Below, one piece after another: positions 38,734 to 45,699 of a DNA stretch of 64,000 bases. The number at the start of each line of letters is the position of its first letter. Position 1 is the stretch's first letter. Origin of the DNA: Myxococcota bacterium (GTDB lineage Bacteria > Myxococcota > B64-G9); assembly GCA_022710975.1 (NCBI GenBank), contig JAKLGA010000017.1, forward strand, positions 62,001 to 126,000, given 5' to 3'. The notes beneath the pieces were generated by a model. The model was not told the DNA's origin and did not search any database. It saw nothing but the letters and a program-made list of their open reading frames with translations. A program made the position numbers and the translations under genes.

Positions 38734-40395
38734 ATGCGAACGCGCGCCATCCTCGGGTGGGGTCCGGCCGGGCTGCTCCTCGTACTCGCGCTGATCGCCT
38801 GCGACGGGGGCGGGGGAGGGGGGCTCTACCAGTACGACTGGCAGGCGCTCATCCCCGGGCCCGGGGAGACGGGCCACGACGCCGAGCTCGAGGCCGTGGC
38901 GCGCCAGCGCGATCGCCAGTTCCACGTGTTCCACACCCTGCCCACCGGGCTCAGCACCGAGGTCGCGGTGGCCCGGGAGAAGACCGCGGCGCGCGCGGCC
39001 ATCGAGCGCTTCCTGCGCGAGGAGGACGGCTGGGACTTCGAGGCCTCCTCGGGCATGCGGGTGGAGGAGGCCATCGACTCCTGGTCCAAGGTGGCCGGGG
39101 CCTACGCCGGCGTGGGGGTGGCCGCGGACGCCTTCCGCTACGGGACGCTGCGCGATCAGCGCTACCCGGCCGAGGAGGTGGAGCGCGCCCGGGACCAGCT
39201 CGTCCTGTCCATCCAGGGCCTGCACCGGGCGGTGACCCTGACCGGCGCGCACGGGGTGATCGCCCGCGGGTATGCCAACCGCGACTTCGCAGGTGCCGGC
39301 CAGGACGTCGTCACCACTCCGCTGTTCGACGGCCTGGGCAACCCCCTGCCCGCGGAGAAGACCAACGGGACCTGGCGCGAGGACAACTCCGGGCTCCTGC
39401 CGGACTACGTGTGGGAGGACTCCTGCAGCCGGGACATGCTGATCGGCTGGGCCACCGGCGTGGGCGCCGTCTGGGAGGTGGCCTGGCAGGACGACACCAT
39501 CCCGGCGGAGCTCAAGGCCGCCCTGCGCGAGGACGCGCGCGCCATGCTGGCCGAGTACCGCGTGGTGCGAGCCACCGGCTACGACCTCGAGATCCCCGAC
39601 GCGGACGGGCGCACCACCTACCACGGCTACCTGAACGAGAACAACATCGACCGGGCCTACATCGACGGCGCCCAGGACGGTTTCTACGCCATCATGACGC
39701 TCGGCATCGTGCCCGCCCTGGCCGCGGTGGCCGAGGACCCCGAGGCCGATGCCTGGCTGGGGACGCTGCTGGGCGCGCGGGATCTGCCGCACCTCGCCCG
39801 GGACCACATGATGATGATCAGCATGGACGAGCTGTCGAACTTCTCCAACTACAACATGTCCTTCTCGGGCGCCTGGCTGGCGCTGCGGCACCTGACCCAG
39901 GACCAGGCGCGCGCGGACGTGCGCGCGGCGCTGGCGAGCCGGCTGTTCGACGAGCCGGGCCGCCGCTTCAAGCCGGTCGAGTTCAGCCAGTCCTTCTTCG
40001 ACTTCACCGCCGTGCTGGGCGCCTGCGACGCCAGCGCCAGGTGGGGCTGCCGCAGCGAGCCCGACCCGGCCCTGCTCGCGCGCGGGCTCGAGACCCTGCG
40101 CGAGTTCCCGGCCCCGCCCTTCTGGGAGTTCAGCGTCGAGAACTGCGACGCCGCGGAGGTGGCCTCGCGCGACTGCACGGCCCTCGACGGCAGCCACCTG
40201 ACGGTGCTGGGCGAGGTCGGCCGGAACGGCGACCTGATCACCGCCGAGCCCCTGCCCATGGCCATCCGCTCCGCTTCGAACTACTACTGGCGCTCGAACC
40301 CCTACGTGCCCAACGGGGGGGCGGACGGGCCGGGCATGTACCCGGGGCCTGACTTCCGCTTCGCCTACTGGCTGGGGCGCTGGGCGCGCCGGTAG
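38734..40395 (+). CDS. large lipoprotein of unknown function
   Basis: A 553-residue lipoprotein: signal peptide with LALIAC lipobox, then a Gly-rich spacer and a helical domain. Visible are HDAELEAVARQRDRQFHVF, a region around WREDNSGLLPDYVWEDSCSRDMLIGWATGVG, many aromatic and acidic residues (YHGYLNENNIDRAYIDGAQDGFYAIM, SNFSNYNMSFSGAWLALRHL) and a closing ASNYYWRSNPYVPNGG. Repeating helices suggest an alpha/alpha-toroid like those of some surface lipoproteins or glycoside-binding proteins, but I recognise no named family and no catalytic site. Six cysteines in the C-terminal half may form disulfides. Divergent from the HAD lipoprotein operon. Confidence 0.7.
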   Translation: MRTRAILGWGPAGLLLVLALIACDGGGGGGLYQYDWQALIPGPGETGHDAELEAVARQRDRQFHVFHTLPTGLSTEVAVAREKTAARAAIERFLREEDGWDFEASSGMRVEEAIDSWSKVAGAYAGVGVAADAFRYGTLRDQRYPAEEVERARDQLVLSIQGLHRAVTLTGAHGVIARGYANRDFAGAGQDVVTTPLFDGLGNPLPAEKTNGTWREDNSGLLPDYVWEDSCSRDMLIGWATGVGAVWEVAWQDDTIPAELKAALREDARAMLAEYRVVRATGYDLEIPDADGRTTYHGYLNENNIDRAYIDGAQDGFYAIMTLGIVPALAAVAEDPEADAWLGTLLGARDLPHLARDHMMMISMDELSNFSNYNMSFSGAWLALRHLTQDQARADVRAALASRLFDEPGRRFKPVEFSQSFFDFTAVLGACDASARWGCRSEPDPALLARGLETLREFPAPPFWEFSVENCDAAEVASRDCTALDGSHLTVLGEVGRNGDLITAEPLPMAIRSASNYYWRSNPYVPNGGADGPGMYPGPDFRFAYWLGRWARR

Positions 40396-40407
40396 CAGCG
40401 CAGATCT

Positions 40408-40436
40408 TTGCCCGCACTCGATATTCCGGCTAGACT
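40408..40436 (+). promoter_or_regulatory. promoter of the Mla/MCE operon
   Basis: TTGCCC (40408-40413), 17-base spacer, TAGACT (40431-40436), then a 26-base leader with GGGGAGG before the ATG at 40463. Confidence 0.55.
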
Positions 40437-40462
40437 CCCTTCGGACGGGGAGGTGTGTTCCC

Positions 40463-41581
40463 ATGCCCACGGGCCGAGAGGCCAGCGTCGAGCGCGTCCT
40501 CGAGGACGGGGAGACCCGCCTGGTCATCCGCGGGCGGCTCGACCGGCAGAGCGCCCCGGCGGTGCGCGACTGGATCCTGGCGTGGCTGCCGCAGGCCGGG
40601 CCGGCCGCGGGCCTGGATCTCAGCGGGGTCGAGCACCTGGACAGCGCCGGCGTGGCGCTCCTGGCCGAGTCCCTGGAGCTGGCCCGGGCCCGGCACTGCC
40701 CGCTCCGGCTGGTGCGGGTGAGCGAGCCGGCCCGGCAGACCCTGTCGCTGTTCCGCCTGGCGGACGCCCCGCCCGCAGACAGCCGCCAGCGGGGCGAGCT
40801 GCTGCTGTCGCTGGGTGACTGGCTGCTGGGCTGGCTGGCGGGCCTCAGGCGCATGACCCTGCTCCTGGCGGACGTGTTCTTCTGGGCGGTGGCCGGGCCC
40901 TTCCTGGGCGGGCGGGGCGCACCCGCCGGCGAGCTCACCCGCCAGTCCACCCTGCTGGGCTCCAACGCCTTCGGCATCGTGATCCTGCTGGCCACGCTGA
41001 TCGGCCTGACCATGGCGCTGCTGTCCGCCGCCCAGCTGTCGCAGTTCGGCGCCAACATCTACGTGGCCAACCTGGTGGCCATCGCCATGGCCCGGGAGAT
41101 GGGCCCGCTCATGACCGCCATCATCGTGGCCGGCCGCTCGGGCTCGGCCATCACGGCCGAGATCGCCACCATGGAGGTGACCGAGGAGGTGGACGCGCTG
41201 CAGGCCATGGGCTTCTCGCCGGTGCGCTTCCTGGTGGTGCCCAAGCTGTACGCCGTCACCTTCACCCAGCCGCTGCTGACGGCCTGCTCAGTGGTGTTCG
41301 GCATCCTGGGCGGCATGCTGGTGGCCGCGGTGGGCCTGGGCGTCCCGCCGCAGGCCTACCTGGTCCAGGCGGCCGACTCGCTCACCTTCTCGGACATCAC
41401 CACCGGCCTGTTCAAGAGCCTGGTGTTCGGCTGGATCATCCTCATGGTGGCGGCCTACTGCGGCCTGGGCGCCCGCGGGGGGGCCAACGAGGTGGGCGTG
41501 CGCACCACCAAGTCGGTGGTGATCGCCATCTTCACGGTGATCATCGCGGACTGCATCTTCAGCCTGATCTTCTACCTGTGA
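40463..41581 (+). CDS. mlaE: MlaE permease with fused N-terminal STAS (MlaB-like) domain
   Basis: A 372-residue fusion. Residues about 8-100 are a STAS domain like MlaB (RLVIRGRLDRQSAPAVRDWI, LDLSGVEHLDSAGVALLAE). Residues about 120-372 are the MlaE permease: five or more helices with the family signature AREMGPLMTAIIVAGRSGSAITAEIATMEVTEEVDALQAMG and GVRTTKSVVIAIFTVIIADCIFS. In enterobacteria MlaB and MlaE are separate subunits of the MlaFEDB phospholipid transporter; the fusion is seen in other bacteria. First gene of a five-gene operon. Its stop overlaps an upstream possible start of the ATPase gene. Confidence 0.93.
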   Translation: MPTGREASVERVLEDGETRLVIRGRLDRQSAPAVRDWILAWLPQAGPAAGLDLSGVEHLDSAGVALLAESLELARARHCPLRLVRVSEPARQTLSLFRLADAPPADSRQRGELLLSLGDWLLGWLAGLRRMTLLLADVFFWAVAGPFLGGRGAPAGELTRQSTLLGSNAFGIVILLATLIGLTMALLSAAQLSQFGANIYVANLVAIAMAREMGPLMTAIIVAGRSGSAITAEIATMEVTEEVDALQAMGFSPVRFLVVPKLYAVTFTQPLLTACSVVFGILGGMLVAAVGLGVPPQAYLVQAADSLTFSDITTGLFKSLVFGWIILMVAAYCGLGARGGANEVGVRTTKSVVIAIFTVIIADCIFSLIFYL

Positions 41582-41595
41582 GGCGGAGGGAGCGC

Positions 41596-42399
41596 GTGGC
41601 GGAGGCATTGCTCGAGATGCAGGCGGTGGCCCTGGGCTACGGCACGGAGCCGGTGCTGCGGGGCGTCGATCTGTCCATCGAGCGCGGGCAGCTCGTGGTC
41701 ATCTGCGGCACGAGCGGCTGCGGCAAGTCCACCCTGCTCAAGGGTGCCATCGGCCTGCTGGCCCCGCTGGAGGGGCACATCCGCCTGCTGGGCGAGGAGC
41801 TGGTCGGCCTGGACGAGGAGCGGCTGAACCGGGTGCGCGCACGGGTGGGTTTGTTGTTCCAGGGCGGAGCGCTGCTGAACTCGCTCACCGTGGCAGAGAA
41901 CGTGGCCCTGCCCCTCGAGCAGCACACCCGGCTGTCACCGGAGGTCAGTCGCACCCTGGTGCGCATGAAGCTGGCCCAGGTCGGGCTGGAGGGCGCCTGG
42001 CACAAGCTGCCCGCGGAGCTGTCGGGCGGCATGAAGAAGCGCGTGGCGCTGGCCCGGGCCATGGTGCTCGATCCGGAGCTGCTGCTGTGCGACGAGCCCT
42101 CGGCCGGCCTCGACCCGGTGACCGCCGCGGGCCTGGACCGGCTGCTGCTCGATCTGCGCGACACCATGCACATCACCCTGGTGGTGGTGACCCACGAGCT
42201 GCAGAGCATCGAGACCATCGCCGATCGCGTGGTCATGGTGGCGGACGGGCACCTGGCCTTCGACGGCTCGCTGGACGAGGCCCGCCGGTGCCCGCTGCCG
42301 GTGGTGCGTGACTTCTTCGAGCGGCGCGCCGCCCGGCCGGAGCAGGCCGGGCGCTCGCTGCTGGAGCGGCTGTCGGCCGCGGAGGTGGAGCGGCGATGA
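41596..42399 (+). CDS. mlaF: MlaF-type ABC ATPase
   Basis: A 267-residue ABC ATPase of the MCE/Mla transporter. Walker A is ICGTSGCGKSTLLKG, Q-loop LLFQGGALLNSLTVAENVALPL (family-typical GALL-SLTV-EN), signature LSGGMKKRVALARA, Walker B LLLCDEPSAGLDP, and H-loop VVVTHEL. The GTG at 41596 is five bases after GGAGGG; a GTG at 41578 overlapping the previous stop is a weaker alternative. Powers lipid movement across the inner membrane with MlaE and the MCE protein. Confidence 0.93.
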   Translation: MAEALLEMQAVALGYGTEPVLRGVDLSIERGQLVVICGTSGCGKSTLLKGAIGLLAPLEGHIRLLGEELVGLDEERLNRVRARVGLLFQGGALLNSLTVAENVALPLEQHTRLSPEVSRTLVRMKLAQVGLEGAWHKLPAELSGGMKKRVALARAMVLDPELLLCDEPSAGLDPVTAAGLDRLLLDLRDTMHITLVVVTHELQSIETIADRVVMVADGHLAFDGSLDEARRCPLPVVRDFFERRAARPEQAGRSLLERLSAAEVERR

Positions 42400-43409
42400 T
42401 CACCCGCGCGCAGCGCGTCCGCCTGGGTGTGTTCGTCCTGGTGGCGCTGGCCCTGCTGCTGGGCCTGCTGGTGTCCGTGCTGGGCTCGACCCTGTTCGCC
42501 GACCGGGACAGCTACGAGATCCGCTACGACATCTCGGTCTCCGGCCTGGAGATCGGCGCCCCGGTCAAGTTCAACGGCGTGCGCGTCGGGCGGGTCGAGC
42601 GCATCTGGATCGATCCCCACCAGGTCAGCCGCACCATGGTCGCCATCAGTCTGCAGGCCAAGACCCCGGTCAAGGAGAACACCCGCGCCATCCTGAACAT
42701 CCAGGGCATCACCGGGCTCAAGTTCATCGAGCTGGTGGGCGGCACCTCGGACGCGACCACCCTGCCCACGGGCTCCACCATCAAGGCGGGCGAGTCGCTG
42801 GTGGACAAGCTCACCGGTCAGGCCGAGCAGCTGGTGCTCAAGGCCGAGATGATGATCAACCAGATCAACGAGCTGACCGGGCCGGACAACCAGGGCCTGT
42901 TCAAGGACGCCCTGGAGCGGGCCGGCAGCCTGATGGTCACCGTCGAGCGCACGGTGCGCGACAATGAGACCGGGCTGAAGACGCTGGTGGAGAACCTGAA
43001 CAAGGCCACCGAGCGCCTGACCGCCACCCTGGACGAGTTCCGCCTGACGGCCCGCGAGGCGCGCGAGGCCGTGGCCGGGGTGCGGCGCAAGGCCGAGGGG
43101 GTGCTGGACTCGACCCGGGTCGCGGCGCTGCTCGACGACGGGCGGGGCCTGATGGCGGATCTGCGCAAGCGCGCCTCCCCCGCCGAGCTCGGCCAGGTGA
43201 TCGAATCGCTGAACACGCTCTCCAAGCGCACCGACGGCCTGGTGGAGAAGCTGGATCTGATCGTCAGCCGCAGCCGCGAGGATCTGCGCGACAGCCTGCG
43301 CTACCTCGCCCAGGCCACCGAGAACCTGCGCGACTTCAGTCGCCTCATCCGCGAGGACCCGTCCCGCCTGCTCCGCTCGACGGACAGGGCGGAGCGGGCC
43401 CTGCCATGA
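42396..43409 (+). CDS. mlaD: MlaD-type MCE protein
   Basis: A 337-residue inner-membrane-anchored MCE protein: N-terminal helix VRLGVFVLVALALLLGLLVSVLG, MCE domain at about 38-115 (YEIRYDISVSGLEIGAPVKFNGVRVGRVERIWI, ILNIQGITGLKFIELVGG), then a long helical tail of about 200 residues with heptad-like pattern (TLVENLNKATERLTATLDEF). The MCE hexamer with a helical needle could span the periplasm toward the outer membrane; MlaD of E. coli lacks such a long tail. Start overlaps the mlaF stop (ATGA). Confidence 0.92.
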   Translation: MITRAQRVRLGVFVLVALALLLGLLVSVLGSTLFADRDSYEIRYDISVSGLEIGAPVKFNGVRVGRVERIWIDPHQVSRTMVAISLQAKTPVKENTRAILNIQGITGLKFIELVGGTSDATTLPTGSTIKAGESLVDKLTGQAEQLVLKAEMMINQINELTGPDNQGLFKDALERAGSLMVTVERTVRDNETGLKTLVENLNKATERLTATLDEFRLTAREAREAVAGVRRKAEGVLDSTRVAALLDDGRGLMADLRKRASPAELGQVIESLNTLSKRTDGLVEKLDLIVSRSREDLRDSLRYLAQATENLRDFSRLIREDPSRLLRSTDRAERALP

Positions 43410-44047
43410 ACCGGGGGGCACGTATGCGCCACTGCCTGCATCCGATCCTCGCCCTGCTGCTCGCCGCTGGCGCGGGCTGCAGCGCCATCCCCGAGGAGAC
43501 CTACTTCACCCTGGCCTACAGCCTGCGCCCCCCCGCGGCGGGCGAGCGGCCGGTGGCCGGGACGCTGCGGGTGCGCGATCTGGACGTGTCCCCGGCCTAC
43601 GACAAGGATCGCATCGTCTACCGCTTCTCGCCCTACCAGTTCCAGTACTACAACTACATGCTCTGGGCGGTGAAGCCGAACAAGATGGTGACCGACCTGC
43701 TGGCCCGGCACCTGGGCCACGCCGGCGTCTTCGAGGCCGTCCAGCGCGAGTACGCCGACAGCCCGCCGGAGTTCGAGCTGGCGGGTATGCTGGAGGCCAT
43801 CGAGGAGCTCGACTCCGGGGACGAGTGGTTCGCCCACCTGGTGGTCGTGCTGCAGCTCATCCGGCGCGCGGACGGCCGCACGGTCTGGACCAAGCGCATC
43901 GACGCCCAGAAGCGGGTGTACAACAAGCAGCCGGTCTACGTGGTGCGGGCCATCAGCGAGCTGCTCGAGGAGGAGCTGGACGCGGCCTGCCAGGAGCTGC
44001 GCACGGTGATGGCGCGCGCCCGGCCGCCGGCGGAGGACGCGCCGTGA
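43406..44047 (+). CDS. ABC-transport auxiliary lipoprotein (PqiC-like)
   Basis: A 213-residue lipoprotein; lipobox LAAGAGC near residue 25. The domain (TYFTLAYSLRPP, TLRVRDLDVSPAYDKDRIVYRFSPYQFQYYNYMLWAVKPNKMVTDLL, FELAGMLEAIEEL, YNKQPVYVVRAISELLEEEL) is the ABC-type transport auxiliary / PqiC (YmbA) fold, which forms rings at the outer membrane and docks MCE tunnels. The ATG at 43406 overlaps the mlaD stop by four bases; M7 is an alternative. Together with the long MCE tail this completes a trans-envelope lipid route. Confidence 0.85.
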   Translation: MNRGARMRHCLHPILALLLAAGAGCSAIPEETYFTLAYSLRPPAAGERPVAGTLRVRDLDVSPAYDKDRIVYRFSPYQFQYYNYMLWAVKPNKMVTDLLARHLGHAGVFEAVQREYADSPPEFELAGMLEAIEELDSGDEWFAHLVVVLQLIRRADGRTVWTKRIDAQKRVYNKQPVYVVRAISELLEEELDAACQELRTVMARARPPAEDAP

Positions 44048-45684
44048 GCCAACGCGCGAGCGCCTGGGCGCTGGCCGCCGGGCTGCTGCTCCTGCAGGAC
44101 GCGGCCGGCGCGGAGGAACCCGCGGCCTCCGAGGCGCTGCCGCCCGTGGCCGCGCCCGAGGTCGAGCCCAGCCGGCCGCCCGGCTGGCTCCAGCCGGCTC
44201 CCCGGGTGCAGCTCGAGATGGATCCGGAGCTCATCCCCATCAACCGCGGGGCGGTGTTCGTGCCCGCCATGAGCGAGGGCAGCGCCGAGCCGCCCTACGT
44301 GGTGCTGGATCAGAGCGGCGTGGTGCAGGGGCGCGCGCCGATGGGCAAGAAGGCCATCGTGCCGCCGGGGCGCTACCAGGTCATGGTCGGCTCGGGCGTC
44401 GAGTCGCAGATGCTGGCCCACGACCTGGAGGTGACCGAGGGGCACGCCAGCCTGGTGGAGGCCGACTGGGCCGGGCTGCTCATCCGCGTGGTGGACGAGC
44501 GCGGCCAGCAGTTCCGCGGCGCCTACGAGGTGTTCGCGCTGCCCGCGGGGGAGAGCTACGGCCTGGGCCTGGGGGCAGACGAGACCCTGGGCGAGACGCC
44601 CCGCACCTGGCTGCTGCCGCCCGGCCGCTACCTGATCGTGCGCTCGGGCGAGACGGTCCAGGCCCGCTCCGACTTCCTGACCGTGCGCCTCACGCCGGGC
44701 GAGCTGGTCCACTTCACCCTGGTGCAGAACGCGGAGGGGCGCTTCGTGGGCGGCGGCGAGGTGGACCGTTTCGAGGGCAGCACCGAGATCAAGAACTGGC
44801 TGTTCGGGCTGGTGCTGGGCGGCGATCTGCTGTGGAACCGCAACGACAACGTGCCCGGCCGGGCCTTCGGCAACACCATCGCCTTCAACGCCTTCGTGCT
44901 CGGCTCGGTGCGCTACATGACCCCGGACCACATCTTCTACACGCGCATGGAGGTGGACGGCGGAGCCAGCGCCCAGGAGGGCCAGGACCTCCGCAAGACC
45001 CTCGACGAGCTGGACCTGGATGCCCACTACACCTACCGGCTGCTGTCCTGGCTCGGGCCCTACGTGCGTTTCGGGCTGAACGCCAACCTGTTCCCGGGCC
45101 ACCGCTACTTCGATCAGGACGAGACTCCGCGCGTGCTGGTGTTCGACGAGGAGCTGAACCAGGTGGCGGACCTCGTCCGGCCCAGCGAGCTGAAGCTGGC
45201 CGACTCCTTCGACCCGCTCGAGCTCAAGGAGGGCGTCGGCCTGGCCTTCGACTTCAGCCCCTCGGTGCTGCTGGACCTGCACCTCAGGATCGGCCTCGGC
45301 TCGCGCCAGACGGTGGTGCAGTCCTTGCGCATCGAGCGCAAGAGCTTCCCCGGCCGCCCGGACGTGGCGCTGGCCTGCGAGGACGCGCTGTGCTTCGCGG
45401 CCGCCGAGTCGTCCGTGCTGGTGGGCGGGGAGGCCACGCTGATCGGCTCGGCCCGCCTGTTCAACTGGTTCATGATCGACACCGAGTTCGACATGCTGGA
45501 GCCCTTCTACTCGACCGAGGGCAGCCACATGCCGGTCTTCAACTGGAAGACCACCTTCAGCCTGCGCCTGGTGTCCTTCGCCTCCCTGGCCTACGTGGTG
45601 CGCCTCGACTACAACGAGCAACTCAGCGAATTCCTCCAGTTCGAGCAGCGCATCCTGCTGCGCTTCAGCTTCGACATCCTATGA
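44044..45684 (+). CDS. probable outer-membrane beta-barrel protein of the Mla operon
   Basis: A 546-residue exported protein; GTG at 44044 overlaps the lipoprotein stop (GTGA). A signal peptide (cut near residue 23) and a Pro-rich linker precede a beta-sandwich part (PYVVLDQSGVVQGRAPMGKKAIVPPGRYQVMVGSG, carboxypeptidase-regulatory-like). The C-terminal 300 residues alternate polar/hydrophobic strands with aromatic girdles (NWLFGLVLGGDLLWNRNDN, VLGSVRYMTPDHIFYTRMEV, LLDLHLRIGLGS) and end in RILLRFSFDIL, a typical barrel end with near-terminal Phe. This looks like an outer-membrane terminus for the lipid transporter; the family is not one I can name. Confidence 0.7.
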   Translation: MSQRASAWALAAGLLLLQDAAGAEEPAASEALPPVAAPEVEPSRPPGWLQPAPRVQLEMDPELIPINRGAVFVPAMSEGSAEPPYVVLDQSGVVQGRAPMGKKAIVPPGRYQVMVGSGVESQMLAHDLEVTEGHASLVEADWAGLLIRVVDERGQQFRGAYEVFALPAGESYGLGLGADETLGETPRTWLLPPGRYLIVRSGETVQARSDFLTVRLTPGELVHFTLVQNAEGRFVGGGEVDRFEGSTEIKNWLFGLVLGGDLLWNRNDNVPGRAFGNTIAFNAFVLGSVRYMTPDHIFYTRMEVDGGASAQEGQDLRKTLDELDLDAHYTYRLLSWLGPYVRFGLNANLFPGHRYFDQDETPRVLVFDEELNQVADLVRPSELKLADSFDPLELKEGVGLAFDFSPSVLLDLHLRIGLGSRQTVVQSLRIERKSFPGRPDVALACEDALCFAAAESSVLVGGEATLIGSARLFNWFMIDTEFDMLEPFYSTEGSHMPVFNWKTTFSLRLVSFASLAYVVRLDYNEQLSEFLQFEQRILLRFSFDIL

Positions 45685-45692
45685 GGTAGGAT
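45664..45692 (+). promoter_or_regulatory. possible leaderless promoter of the subtilase gene
   Basis: Weak -35 TTCAGC (45664-45669), 17-base spacer, TAGGAT (45687-45692), seven bases to the ATG at 45700. Lies over the end of the barrel gene; the gene could also be read through from the Mla operon. Confidence 0.35.
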
Positions 45693-45699
45693 CGGCCGG

